A DNA stretch of 64,000 nt, taken from Aliitabrizicola sp041905595 (GTDB lineage Bacteria > Pseudomonadota > Alphaproteobacteria > Rhodobacterales > Rhodobacteraceae). The translations under genes and the position numbers were made by a program. Position 1 is the first letter of the stretch. Each line of letters starts with the position of its first letter. The DNA is taken from NCBI GenBank assembly GCA_041905595.1, contig JAYRKT010000004.1, positions 1 through 64,000 on the forward strand, in the 5' to 3' direction. A model generated the notes under the pieces. That model saw only the letters and a list, made by a program, of their open reading frames with translations. It was not told where the DNA came from and did not search any database. Shown in pieces: positions 35,086 through 44,051 of this stretch.

Positions 35086-37620
35086 ATGTCGCGCTACGAC
35101 CCCGCCAGCACCGAAGCCAAGTGGCAGGCCGAATGGGATGCCGGAGGCGTCTTCACGGCCCGGCGCGACGACCGACCCAAGTACTACGTGCTCGAGATGT
35201 TCCCCTATCCCTCGGGGCGCATCCATATGGGCCATGTGCGCAACTACACCATGGGCGATGTGATCGCCCGCTACAAATCCTCCTGCGGTTTCAGCGTGTT
35301 GCACCCCATGGGCTGGGACGCGTTCGGCATGCCTGCCGAGAACGCGGCGATGGAGCGCGGCGGCCATCCCAAGGATTGGACCTACGGCAACATCGCCGAC
35401 ATGCGCGCCCAGATGAAGCCGCTCGGCCTGTCGATCGACTGGTCCCGTGAATTCGCCACCTGCGACCCGGAATACTACGGCCAGCAGCAGGCCATGTTCA
35501 TCGACATGCTCGAGGCGGGTCTCGTCTACCGCAAGAACGCCGTCGTGAACTGGGACCCGGTCGACATGACCGTGCTGGCCAACGAACAGGTGATCGACGG
35601 GCGCGGCTGGCGTTCGGGCGCGGTGGTGGAGCGGCGCGAGCTGACCCAGTGGTTCTTCCGCATCGCGGACTATGCCGGCGAGCTCCTCGAGGCGCTCGAC
35701 GGGCTGAAGGACTGGCCCGAGAAGGTGCGCCTGATGCAGGCCAACTGGATAGGCAAGTCGCGCGGCCTGCAATTCGCGTTCTCGACCGTAGGCGCGCCCG
35801 AGGGGTTCGACCGGCTGGAGGTCTATACCACCCGCCCCGACACGCTGATGGGCGCCTCTTTCGCCGCGATCAGCCCGGATCATCCGCTGGCCAAGCATCT
35901 TGAAGGTCAGGACCCGCAGATCGCCGAGTTCGTGGCCGAGTGCCGCCGCATCGGCACCTCGGAAGAGGCGCTGGAAAAAGCCGAGAAGAAGGGCATGGAT
36001 GCGGGCATCCGCGTCCGCCATCCCTTCGACCCGAACTGGGAGCTGCCGGTCTACATCGCCAACTTCATCCTGATGGACTACGGCACCGGCGCGATCTTTG
36101 GCTGCCCGGCGCATGACCAGCGCGACTTCGAGTTCGCGACCAAGTACGGCCTCCCGATCCCGCCGGTCTTCGTGGCAGAGGCGGGCGAGACCGACCTCCC
36201 CTTCGTGCCGATGAAATCCGAACGCGTCCGCTATGTCCGGTTGCTGGCTGGCAAAGAGCACCAGACGGGGGACGAGGCCGTTGCCGCTGCCATCGCGGAA
36301 TGCGAATCGAAAGGCATTGGCCGGGGCGTGACCAACTACCGCCTGCGTGACTGGGGCCTGAGCCGCCAGCGCTACTGGGGTTGCCCGATTCCGGTCGTCC
36401 ATTGTGTCGATTGCGGCGTCGTGCCCGAGCGGAAGGAGAACCTGCCGGTCCGCCTGCCCGATGACGTGACCTTCGACAAGCCTGGCAACCCGCTCGACCG
36501 CCATCCGACCTGGCGCGACGTGGCCTGCCCGAACTGCAACCGGCCGGCCCGGCGCGAGACTGATACCATGGACACCTTCGTGGATTCGTCCTGGTATTTC
36601 GCGCGTTTCACCTCGCCCCACGCTGCGACCCCGACGGTTCCGGCCGAAGCCGATTACTGGATGAATGTCGACCAGTATATCGGCGGCATCGAGCACGCGA
36701 TCCTGCACCTGCTCTATTCCCGCTTCTTCGCGCGCGCCATGCACAAGACCGGCCACCTGCCCGCCAAGGCGATCGAGCCGTTCAACGCGCTCTTCACCCA
36801 AGGCATGGTGACGCACGAGATCTACATGACCCGCGATGCTGCGGGGCGTCCGATCTATCACCTGCCCGAGGATGTCGAGAACGGCGTGGTCAAGGCGACG
36901 GGCGAGGCGGTCGAGGTCATCCCCTCGGCCAAGATGTCGAAGTCGAAGAAGAACGTCGTCGATCCGGTGAGCATCGTCACCAACTTCGGCGCCGACACCG
37001 CCCGCTGGTTCATCCTGTCCGACAGCCCACCCGAACGTGACGTGGAGTGGACCGCCGCCGGGGCCGAGGCGGCCTACAAGCACCTATCGCGTGTCTGGCG
37101 TCTCGCGTATGAGATCGCCCAGTCGCAGGCGCCCGCCTCGGCCGAGGATGGCGCGCTTGACCGGGCAACCGCCCGTGCCATCGCCGATGTCACCGCCGGA
37201 ATCGAAGGCTTCGCCTTCAACAAGGCGGTCGCGAAGCTCTACGAGTTCACCAACACGCTGGCGAAGTCGCAAGCGGGGGCAGAAGCCAAGCGGCGGGCGA
37301 TGAAGGTGATGGCACAACTCCTGTCACCGATGGTCCCGCATCTGGCCGAGGATGTCTGGTCGATGCTTGGGGGCGACGGCCTTGTCGTCCGCGCGCCGTG
37401 GCCCAAGGCCGACCCGGCCCTGCTGGTCGAGGATTCGGTAACGCTGCCAATCCAGATCAACGGGAAGCGCCGCAGCGAAATCACCGTGCCCAAGGACATG
37501 TCGCCGGCCGAGGTTGAAAAGCTGGTTCTGGCGGACGAGGATGTGGCGAAGCATCTTGGCGGTGTCGCGCCGAAGAAGCTGATCGTGGTGCCGGGCCGGA
37601 TCGTCAATGTCGTCGTGTGA
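35086..37620 (+). CDS. leuS: Leucyl-tRNA synthetase
   Basis: 844 residues. Class I catalytic motifs HMGH (PSGRIHMGHVRNY) and KMSKS (SAKMSKSKKNVVDP) are intact; the inserted CP1 editing domain contains the TTRPDTLMGASF and GTGAIFGCPAHDQRD signatures; anticodon-binding and C-terminal domains follow. Charges tRNA-Leu in the cytoplasm and edits mischarged residues. Full length. The stop overlaps the lptE start by 14 bases. Confidence 0.97.
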   Translation: MSRYDPASTEAKWQAEWDAGGVFTARRDDRPKYYVLEMFPYPSGRIHMGHVRNYTMGDVIARYKSSCGFSVLHPMGWDAFGMPAENAAMERGGHPKDWTYGNIADMRAQMKPLGLSIDWSREFATCDPEYYGQQQAMFIDMLEAGLVYRKNAVVNWDPVDMTVLANEQVIDGRGWRSGAVVERRELTQWFFRIADYAGELLEALDGLKDWPEKVRLMQANWIGKSRGLQFAFSTVGAPEGFDRLEVYTTRPDTLMGASFAAISPDHPLAKHLEGQDPQIAEFVAECRRIGTSEEALEKAEKKGMDAGIRVRHPFDPNWELPVYIANFILMDYGTGAIFGCPAHDQRDFEFATKYGLPIPPVFVAEAGETDLPFVPMKSERVRYVRLLAGKEHQTGDEAVAAAIAECESKGIGRGVTNYRLRDWGLSRQRYWGCPIPVVHCVDCGVVPERKENLPVRLPDDVTFDKPGNPLDRHPTWRDVACPNCNRPARRETDTMDTFVDSSWYFARFTSPHAATPTVPAEADYWMNVDQYIGGIEHAILHLLYSRFFARAMHKTGHLPAKAIEPFNALFTQGMVTHEIYMTRDAAGRPIYHLPEDVENGVVKATGEAVEVIPSAKMSKSKKNVVDPVSIVTNFGADTARWFILSDSPPERDVEWTAAGAEAAYKHLSRVWRLAYEIAQSQAPASAEDGALDRATARAIADVTAGIEGFAFNKAVAKLYEFTNTLAKSQAGAEAKRRAMKVMAQLLSPMVPHLAEDVWSMLGGDGLVVRAPWPKADPALLVEDSVTLPIQINGKRRSEITVPKDMSPAEVEKLVLADEDVAKHLGGVAPKKLIVVPGRIVNVVV

Positions 37621-38131
37621 TCGCCGTAGCCTTCTGATCCGACTGGGCGCCCTCGCGGCGACCCTCCCGGTCACGGCTTGCGGCTTCACCCCGGCCTATG
37701 CCCCCGGCGCGGCGGCCAACACGCTGCGCAACTCAGTGGTGCCGGACGATCCCGCAAACAGGATGGGCTATTACTTCATCGGCCAGATCCAGTCGCGGCT
37801 CGGCCCTGCTTCGACACCGCGCTACCGGTTGTCCTACCGGATCACCACGCGCAAGGTCGAACTTGCGGTGACGACCGAAGGCTCGATCCTGCGCTACAAT
37901 ATCGTCGGCGAGGTCAGCTATTCGCTGAAGGACATCAAGACCGGGGCGACACTGTTTACCGGCCACGCCAACAGCTTCACCTCCTCGGCGGCAACTCAGG
38001 CGACGATCGCCGCGCAATCGGCCGAGCAGGATGCGAACGAGCGGCTGATGATCATCCTGGCCGATCAGGTCGTTGCCCATCTGACCGCTGCCGCTTCCAC
38101 TTTCGCCGCCCCGACGGCCGCCCAGCCATGA
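37607..38131 (+). CDS. lptE: LPS-assembly lipoprotein LptE
   Basis: 174 residues. A lipoprotein signal ends at VTACGFTPAYAPG (lipobox Cys about 25), followed by the LptE fold: a helix-rich QSRLG, the Y-R-L-S-Y-R-I-T strand, SYSLKDIKTGATLFTGHANS, and a long amphipathic C-terminal helix ending in a Pro/Ala tail. It plugs LptD in the outer membrane and delivers LPS. It starts inside the leuS coding end and overlaps holA by ATGA, so all three are translationally coupled. Confidence 0.88.
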   Translation: MSSCDRRSLLIRLGALAATLPVTACGFTPAYAPGAAANTLRNSVVPDDPANRMGYYFIGQIQSRLGPASTPRYRLSYRITTRKVELAVTTEGSILRYNIVGEVSYSLKDIKTGATLFTGHANSFTSSAATQATIAAQSAEQDANERLMIILADQVVAHLTAAASTFAAPTAAQP

Positions 38132-39150
38132 AGATCGCCGCGGCCGAGGTCCTGCGGACCTACGCGCGACCGGACCCGGCCCGGAAGGGACTGCTGATCT
38201 ATGGCGCAGATGCCATGCGCGTCGCGCTCAAGCGGCAAGAGGTGATCGCGGCCATCATCGGCCCCGAAGGCGAAGCCGAAATGCGCCTTGCCCGCATCGC
38301 CGCCGCCGACCTGCGCCGCGACCCGGCGCTTCTTGCAGACGCGATCAAGGCGCAGGGGTTCTTCCCCGGACCGCGCGTGGCTTTCGTCGAGGATGCCGGC
38401 GACGGGCTCGCCCCGCTGATCGAGGCGGCGCTGGACGACTGGCGAACCGGCGATGCGTTGGTGCTGGTCACGGCGGGCGCGCTGGCGGCCAAGTCGGCCT
38501 TGCGCAAGGTGTTCGAGGCAGGCGCGGCCACCCATGCGCTTGGTCTTTATGACGATCCGCCAAGCCGGGAAGAAGTCGAGACGATGATTGCCCAGGCGGG
38601 GCTTGCCGTGACCGACCGCAACGCCATGGCCGATCTGATGGCCCTGTCCCAGGCGCTTGATCCCGGCGATTTCCGTCAAACGATCGAGAAGATCGCCCTG
38701 TACAAGCGAGGCGACTCTGCCCCCCTGACCGGTGCGGAAATCGCCCTTTGCGCCCCGGTCACGGTCGAGGCCGATGTCGATGACATCGTGAACGCTGCTG
38801 CCTCGGGCAGGGCTGATCAGATCGGGGCGATCATGCGCCGGCTGGATGGGCAGGGCGTGAACGCCGTGTCGATCTGTATCGCGGCCACCCGTCATTTCAG
38901 GACATTGCAGATTGCCGCCGCCGACCCTGGCGGACCGGCAAGCGGGCTGGCCCGGGCGCGACCGCCAGTCTTCGGTCCGCGCCGCGATCTGATGCTGCGT
39001 CAGGCGCAGACCCTTGGCCTGCACCGGACGGAAGAGGCGCTGGCGATGCTGGTCGAAACCGACCTGACGCTGCGCTCATCCAGCCGCGCCCCCTCCCTTG
39101 CGCTTCTGGAACGGGCGCTCATCCGCATCGCGATGCTGACCCGCCGCTGA
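38128..39150 (+). CDS. holA: DNA polymerase III delta subunit
   Basis: 340 residues of the HolA family: N-terminal LLIYGADAMRVALKRQEVIAAI Walker-like region, FFPGPRVAFVEDAGDG, LSQALDPGDFRQTIEKIALY, and the C-terminal collar region LDGQGVNAVSICIAATRHFRTLQ. It opens the sliding clamp as part of the clamp loader. The ATG overlaps the lptE stop. Ends 3 bases before a small minus-strand ORF. Confidence 0.93.
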   Translation: MKIAAAEVLRTYARPDPARKGLLIYGADAMRVALKRQEVIAAIIGPEGEAEMRLARIAAADLRRDPALLADAIKAQGFFPGPRVAFVEDAGDGLAPLIEAALDDWRTGDALVLVTAGALAAKSALRKVFEAGAATHALGLYDDPPSREEVETMIAQAGLAVTDRNAMADLMALSQALDPGDFRQTIEKIALYKRGDSAPLTGAEIALCAPVTVEADVDDIVNAAASGRADQIGAIMRRLDGQGVNAVSICIAATRHFRTLQIAAADPGGPASGLARARPPVFGPRRDLMLRQAQTLGLHRTEEALAMLVETDLTLRSSSRAPSLALLERALIRIAMLTRR

Positions 39151-39153
39151 CGG

Positions 39154-39327
39154 TCAGCCCAGTTCTCCGGGCAGATCCGACGGAATCTCGTCCGGCCATG
39201 GATCATTTTCATCTGGCCAAGGCTCACCCTCATCTGGCAGGTCCGGTGGTTCTTCCGGCGGAACTGGATCGGGCAGATCGTTGGGATCGGGCGCTGGCGG
39301 CGCGTCGGGGTCTGGTTTCGGTATCAT
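39154..39327 (-). CDS. Small acidic proline-rich protein (57 residues), unknown
   Basis: A clean ORF of 58 codons beginning MIPKPDPDAPPAPDPNDLPD. Half the residues are Pro, Asp or Glu; it holds a near-repeat EGEPWPDEN / NDPWPDEIP. GGAG is six bases upstream of the ATG, at optimal spacing, and the stop is 4 bases past that of holA. No signal peptide, cysteines or TM segment. Too short for most gene finders. It could be a real intrinsically disordered protein; function unknown, and codon bias alone cannot exclude a chance ORF. Confidence 0.6.
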   Translation of the reverse strand: MIPKPDPDAPPAPDPNDLPDPVPPEEPPDLPDEGEPWPDENDPWPDEIPSDLPGELG

Positions 39328-39397
39328 CGGTGACTCCGCCTTTTACGACGCCATACTGCACCCGTCCTGCCCAGCAGCCAAGGACAGTGGAAGTCCG

Positions 39398-40570
39398 TCA
39401 GCCGTGGCGCGCTGCCGCACGGCCGGCCCACAGCCCGGTGGCCAGGCACGCGGTCAGAAGGTAGCCGCCGGTCGGCGCCTCCCAGTCAAGCATCTCGCCC
39501 GCGGCAAAGATGCCTGGCAAGGCCCGCAACTCCAGTCCGGGCGTCAGGCTTTCGGCCATGATCCCACCGGCGACCGAGATCGCCTCGTCCAGCGGCCGAG
39601 GACCGGCGAGCGGCAGAGGCAGCGACTTCAGCCAGCCCGCCGGGTCGCCCCCGAGCGGCCGACCGAACTCCATCGCAAGGGCGACTGCGACCGGGGCCAG
39701 ACCGAGCTTGCGCAGGCGGTTGGGCAGCGATTCAGCCCTGCGCTGCCGCGCCAGGCGCGCGCGCAGGGCGTCGGCATCGAGGTCGGGAAGAAGGTCGATC
39801 TGAAGTGCCCCACCTTCTCGCAGGGCCCGCGAGAGGGGATAAAGACCTCCGCCCTCGATCCCGCTGGCCGAAATCACGAACTCTCCGCGCTGGCGCATCC
39901 CTTCGGTGATCAGGGCCACGCCCTTTACCGGCTGGCCGAAGAATCGCTCCATGTGGGGCGACCAGGCGACCTTGAACCCGACATTGGCGGGCTGCCACTC
40001 TGCCACCTTGACGCCCCTGTCCTGAAGCCAGGGCACCCAGGCGCCGTCCGACCCAAGCCGCGACCAGCTGGCGCCGCCGAGCGCCAGAACCGTGACGCGC
40101 GGCGCGACCTGCCGCGAACCTTCAGGGGTGGCAAAGGCCAGCTGCTCGCCCTCAAAGCCCGTCCAGCGCCAGCGCACGCGCAGTTCCACGCCGAGCCCAT
40201 CCAGCCGCATCAGCCAGTTGCGCAACAGCGGCGAGGCTTTCATTGCGGTGGGAAAAACGCGCCCGGTCGATCCGGTAAAGACTTCCTGCCCCAGCTGGCG
40301 CGCCCAGTCCTGTACCTCCATCGGGCCGAAAGCGTCCAGCATCGGGCGCAGCCAGCCTGCGGCCTCGGCATAGGCGCTTTGAAACCGGTCCGCCGGTTCG
40401 GCCTTGGTCAGGTTCAGCCCTGACTTGCCCGCCATCAGGAACTTGCGGGCCGGTGTCGGTTTGGCTTCGGCCAGCACCACCCGGCGGCCCGCGCCGGCCA
40501 GGGCATCCGCGGCCATCAGCCCAGCCGGGCCCGCACCGATGACCAGCGCATCCACAGCCTCGACCGTCAT
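39398..40570 (-). CDS. HI0933-like flavoprotein (TIGR03862 type)
   Basis: 390 residues. FAD Rossmann motif ALVIGAGPAGLMAADALAGAG at the N terminus, then RKFLMAGKSGLNLT and the C-terminal SVAGGIMAESLTP and GIFAAGEMLDWEAPTGGYLLT segments that close the FAD site. The family is annotated as NAD(P)/FAD-dependent oxidoreductase; the reaction is unknown (a relative in other genera is linked to RNA or thiazole chemistry). The ATG at the Rossmann motif was preferred over 40639, which would overlap the divergent HNH gene. Confidence 0.88.
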   Translation of the reverse strand: MTVEAVDALVIGAGPAGLMAADALAGAGRRVVLAEAKPTPARKFLMAGKSGLNLTKAEPADRFQSAYAEAAGWLRPMLDAFGPMEVQDWARQLGQEVFTGSTGRVFPTAMKASPLLRNWLMRLDGLGVELRVRWRWTGFEGEQLAFATPEGSRQVAPRVTVLALGGASWSRLGSDGAWVPWLQDRGVKVAEWQPANVGFKVAWSPHMERFFGQPVKGVALITEGMRQRGEFVISASGIEGGGLYPLSRALREGGALQIDLLPDLDADALRARLARQRRAESLPNRLRKLGLAPVAVALAMEFGRPLGGDPAGWLKSLPLPLAGPRPLDEAISVAGGIMAESLTPGLELRALPGIFAAGEMLDWEAPTGGYLLTACLATGLWAGRAAARHG

Positions 40571-40626
40571 GACGCCCCTTGCCCGTGCGGCTGTCTGCGC
40601 CAATCTCGGCTCCGTCGGAGGCTGAA

Positions 40627-40923
40627 TTGACCGAACCACCCATCTGTCCGTTGTGCGACCGGCCGATCCCGCCGGAGGCGCCGCAAAGCCTGCACCATCT
40701 TGTCCCCCGCCTGCGCGGCGGAAAGCAGGGACCGACTGTTCTTTTGCATCAGATCTGCCATTCCGAAATCCATGCCGCGCTGACCGAAACCGAACTCGCC
40801 CGCCGCTTCAACACCGTCGAGGCGCTTCGCGCCCATCCCCGCATCGCCCGGTTCATCGCCTGGGTGGCGCGTCGCCCTGCCGCATTCCATGCGCGCAGTG
40901 CAGGCGGGCGTCGGCACCGATAA
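40627..40923 (+). CDS. HNH endonuclease-type small protein
   Basis: 98 residues from a TTG start with GGAGG five bases upstream. The HNH-like core is CPLCDRPI (zinc CxxC), SLHHLVPRLRGGK and QICHSEIH, giving the beta-beta-alpha metal motif. It diverges from the flavoprotein gene. Such single-domain HNH proteins are common in alphaproteobacteria, and whether it cuts DNA is unknown. The earlier ATG at 40579 adds sequence unlike the family. Confidence 0.75.
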   Translation: MTEPPICPLCDRPIPPEAPQSLHHLVPRLRGGKQGPTVLLHQICHSEIHAALTETELARRFNTVEALRAHPRIARFIAWVARRPAAFHARSAGGRRHR

Positions 40924-40925
40924 GC

Positions 40926-41540
40926 TCAGCCGATCATGCGCTTGATTGCCGCCACATGGCTGCGGCTCGCAGCAAGCGGCCCCGCGGCCAGCGCCAGTGC
41001 CTCGTCCATCAGCTGTGCGGGCGGAACGATGCGGTCGACGAGACCCCAGTCGCGCGCCTCTTCGACCGGGATCTTCTGGCCTGCCATCAGGATCATCTTG
41101 GCCCGGGACGGCCCGACCAGCGCCGCAAGGCGTCCCGGGTCGGACGGTTGCGGCAGGTAGCCAAGACGCATGACCGGATAGAAGATGTTCGCCCCCGGCA
41201 CCGACAGCCGCAGGTCGCAGGCCAGCACCATCCCAAGCGCCCCGCCGGCCGCGGTGCCGTTCATCGCGCAGATGGTCAGGCCGGGAAAAGCGGCGATGCG
41301 GGCCGAAAGCCGTTCCCAGACCGGATCGGTGGCAAGCCCCGCCTTCGCGGCATCAAGGTCCGCCCCGGCGGAGAAAACCTTGCCCTCACCGGTCAGGATC
41401 AGCGCCTTCGCGCCCTCGGCCTCGGCCCGGACGACCTCGGCATCGAGGCTGTCGAGCATCCCGCTGGTCAGGGCATTGGCCTTGTCCGGGCGGTTCAGCC
41501 GCAGGGTGCACAGCCCGTCCGTCAGATCGCGCAGAATCAT
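40926..41540 (-). CDS. Enoyl-CoA hydratase/isomerase-fold protein (catalytic Glu pair absent)
   Basis: 204 residues of the crotonase fold: NRPDKANALTSGMLD, FSAGADLDAAKAG, the oxyanion-hole loop GTAAGGALGMVLACDLRL and GLVDRIVPPAQL. Both classical catalytic glutamates are missing: the CE of GGGCELAM is replaced by LG (GGALGMVL) and the PE position is PV (IFYPVMRLG). It is also shorter than usual (about 255). It may act on another acyl-CoA reaction (isomerase, decarboxylase, hydrolase) or be a binding protein. AAGGA precedes the ATG. Same strand as the SDR upstream. Confidence 0.82.
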   Translation of the reverse strand: MILRDLTDGLCTLRLNRPDKANALTSGMLDSLDAEVVRAEAEGAKALILTGEGKVFSAGADLDAAKAGLATDPVWERLSARIAAFPGLTICAMNGTAAGGALGMVLACDLRLSVPGANIFYPVMRLGYLPQPSDPGRLAALVGPSRAKMILMAGQKIPVEEARDWGLVDRIVPPAQLMDEALALAAGPLAASRSHVAAIKRMIG

Positions 41541-41556
41541 CGTCTCTCGTTCCTTT

Positions 41557-42300
41557 TCAAATCAGCCCGACGGCGCGACGGATGCCTTCGTCGCGCAGCG
41601 AGATCTCTTTGCCCAGCCACGGGTCCGCCTCGGGTCCACACATCCACAGCAGGGTCCGGGCCGGCCAGTCCGCCGGAATGTGCACTGACGGGTCAAGCTG
41701 GCTCACCGGGTTGACGCCACTAGCCTTGATGATGACCTGCATTTCTGTCGCGACCGTTCCCGGCGAAAGACCCATGACGCGGATGCCCGCCGGGCCTTCC
41801 TCCAGATGCGCCGCGCGAGTCAGCATCGCTGCGCCGGCCTTGCCGCTGCAATAGGCGCCCCAGCCCTCCAACGGGTTATGCGCAGCACCCGAAGAAACGG
41901 TCAGGATCGTCCCCTGCCCCTGCCGATGCATGACCGGCAGAACCGCCCGCATTCCGTGAAACACCCCCAAGAGGTTGATCCTGTAGGATTGTGCCACGGC
42001 CGCGGGATCGGCCTCGGCCAGCCGCGCGATCGGCTCGATCACCCCGGCATTGTTGATAAGCACGTCAACCCGCCCGGCCCAGCCGAGCACTTTGCCGACG
42101 GCGGTCTCAACCTCGGACCATTCGGCGATGTCGCAGGGCAGGGCCAGCGCCGCCGGTCCAATTTCATCCGCCAGTGCGGTTATGGCGTTGCCGCTGCGCG
42201 CGATCAGCACGACCTTTGCCCCGGCATCGGCAAAGACCCGCGCGGCGGCAGCTCCTATGCCGCGGCTCGCGCCCGTGATGACGACGACCTTGCCCTTCAT
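41557..42300 (-). CDS. SDR family oxidoreductase
   Basis: 247 residues. Cofactor motif VITGASRGIGAAAARVF, NNAG (VLINNAGVI), catalytic Ser in TVSSGAA and Tyr-Lys in YCSGKAG. Preceded by GGGAGAG at good spacing. It is 16 bases upstream of the crotonase-like gene and probably in the same transcript; an acyl-CoA or hydroxy-fatty-acid substrate would fit that pairing but is a guess. Confidence 0.9.
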   Translation of the reverse strand: MKGKVVVITGASRGIGAAAARVFADAGAKVVLIARSGNAITALADEIGPAALALPCDIAEWSEVETAVGKVLGWAGRVDVLINNAGVIEPIARLAEADPAAVAQSYRINLLGVFHGMRAVLPVMHRQGQGTILTVSSGAAHNPLEGWGAYCSGKAGAAMLTRAAHLEEGPAGIRVMGLSPGTVATEMQVIIKASGVNPVSQLDPSVHIPADWPARTLLWMCGPEADPWLGKEISLRDEGIRRAVGLI

Positions 42301-42358
42301 GCCGACTCTCCCGCTGGACTTCCCCCTCCTAGCGCAAGCTGCGTTTGATCGGAAAGCC

Positions 42359-42387
42359 TTGACCCGGCTCGGACCTGCGGGGACTAT
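42359..42387 (+). promoter_or_regulatory. Sigma70-like promoter for the DUF2125 gene
   Basis: TTGACC (42359-42364) and GACTAT (42382-42387) are 17 bases apart, about 38 bases before the ATG. The -10 match is modest. Confidence 0.35.
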
Positions 42388-42424
42388 GCCGCCCAAACCG
42401 ATTTCTTTCATGGAAGGCGCCATT

Positions 42425-43936
42425 ATGTTCCAATCCACCATCCGCGTCGGCGGGGTGCTTGCCGCATTGCTCGTCACGACCGCCGCGCAGGCCCAGATCA
42501 CCGCCGAGCAGGTCTGGCAGAATTGGCGCGATGCCAGCACGACCTATGGCCAGACCATGACCGCCACGTCCGAGGCGCGGCAGGGCGATACGCTGGTCGT
42601 GTCTGGCCTGCAGATTACGTCGACCTTTCAGGGAGGCGGGTTCACGAGCAAGATCGACACGGTGAACTTCCGGGAACTGGGCGATGGCACGGTCGAGGTG
42701 ACGATGTCGCCGGAATATCCGCTGTCCTTCAACGTCGCCGACGACAAGGGCAAGGTTGCCGCCGATGTGCTGGTCCGCCAGCCGGAACTGAAGGTCATCG
42801 CATCGGGTACGCCCGAGGAAACGACCTATGCCTTCACCGCGCCAAGCGTGAAGCTGACGCTTGAAAAGCTGCTGGTCGATGATGCGCCCAAGGAAGTGAC
42901 CGCGCAGGCGGACCTTTCTACCCTTGCGGGGACATATGTCGTCACGACCGGCGACAAGAAGGGAGTCACCACGAACTTCACCGCCGGCGACGCCTCGGTC
43001 GATATCGACGCGAAAGAAGCCGAGGCAGGCAATGTCTTCAAGCTGAAGGGCAAGGTTTCCAATCTCAGCGGCAAGAGCGAAGGCGTCATCCTTGCGCCGG
43101 AGGCGATGGTCGACCTGAACGCAGCGCTGAAGGACGGGTTCAACACCAAGGGCGAATTCGCCTATGGCGTCGGCAGCTACGACTTTGAGTTCGCCGATCC
43201 GACATCGAACGGCAAGGGTTCCGCCACCGTCGGCGGCGGCGACATCCACTATGTCCTGGATCCGACGGCGCTTGGCTATGGCGGCACGGTCAAGGACGTG
43301 GCGATGAAGCTGTCCAGTTCCGACATGCCGTTCCCCGAGCTTGCCATCGGCTACTCTGAAGGCGCGCTTGACCTGCTGATGCCGCCTTCGAAATCGGACA
43401 CGCCCGGCGACTTCAAGTTCCTCGTCACGCTCAAGGATCTGACCATCTCGGACGACGCCTGGAACATGTTCGATCCGAACAAGGTCCTGCCGCGCGATCC
43501 GGCGACAGTTGCGGTCGATGCGACCGGAACCGGGCGCTGGCTGACTGACATCCTAAGCGATGCCACGACCGAGCAGCCCCCTGCGGCCGAGAATCCGATC
43601 GAGATGCAGACGTTCAACCTCAACAACCTCGTCCTGAAGCTGGCGGGGGCTGCGGTCACCGGCACTGGCGCGCTGACCTTTGACAACACCGACATGACGA
43701 CGTTCCAGGGCATGCCGGCGCCCACCGGCACCATTGACCTCAAGCTGACCGGTCTGAACGGGCTGATCGACAAGCTGATCCAGCTTGGATTCGTGCCGCA
43801 AGATCAGGCGATGGGCGCGCGGATGATGCTGGGCCTGTTCGCCAAGCCGGCTGAAGGTGGCGGACCGGACGACCTCGTGTCGACGCTGGAATTCAAGGAC
43901 AAGGGCTTTTACGCCAACGGCCAGCGCCTGCAATAA
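42425..43936 (+). CDS. DUF2125 family periplasmic protein
   Basis: 503 residues with a signal peptide (LAALLVTTAAQAQ) and the DUF2125 repeat-rich beta architecture: ITAEQVWQNWRDASTTYGQT, then strands such as VEVTMSPEYPLSFNV, and the C-terminal LDLKLTGLNGLIDKLIQLGFVPQDQ segment. Family members are alphaproteobacterial, extracytoplasmic and unstudied. It is about 150 residues longer than many DUF2125 proteins, close to the long Rhodobacterales type. A strong terminator follows, so it is monocistronic. Confidence 0.85.
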   Translation: MFQSTIRVGGVLAALLVTTAAQAQITAEQVWQNWRDASTTYGQTMTATSEARQGDTLVVSGLQITSTFQGGGFTSKIDTVNFRELGDGTVEVTMSPEYPLSFNVADDKGKVAADVLVRQPELKVIASGTPEETTYAFTAPSVKLTLEKLLVDDAPKEVTAQADLSTLAGTYVVTTGDKKGVTTNFTAGDASVDIDAKEAEAGNVFKLKGKVSNLSGKSEGVILAPEAMVDLNAALKDGFNTKGEFAYGVGSYDFEFADPTSNGKGSATVGGGDIHYVLDPTALGYGGTVKDVAMKLSSSDMPFPELAIGYSEGALDLLMPPSKSDTPGDFKFLVTLKDLTISDDAWNMFDPNKVLPRDPATVAVDATGTGRWLTDILSDATTEQPPAAENPIEMQTFNLNNLVLKLAGAAVTGTGALTFDNTDMTTFQGMPAPTGTIDLKLTGLNGLIDKLIQLGFVPQDQAMGARMMLGLFAKPAEGGGPDDLVSTLEFKDKGFYANGQRLQ

Positions 43937-43959
43937 TCGCCGGCGCGGCACTGCGATCG

Positions 43960-43989
43960 GGGCGCCTTCGGATCGGAGGCGCCCTTTTT
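43960..43989 (+). terminator. Rho-independent terminator after the DUF2125 gene
   Basis: GGGCGCCT and AGGCGCCC form an 8-bp stem around a 9-base loop, followed by TTTTTG on the plus strand, 24 bases after the DUF2125 stop. Confidence 0.85.
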
Positions 43990-44051
43990 GCTGGGGTGCT
44001 TGCAGGCTGACCGCCGGCAGATTACCTCAGCCGGAACCGAAGGAGAGCCAG

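Noticed and set aside
34951..37083. A 710-residue open frame opposite leuS
   Set aside because: It is antisense to the catalytic and editing domains of leuS, has a shadow-frame composition, and no credible start.
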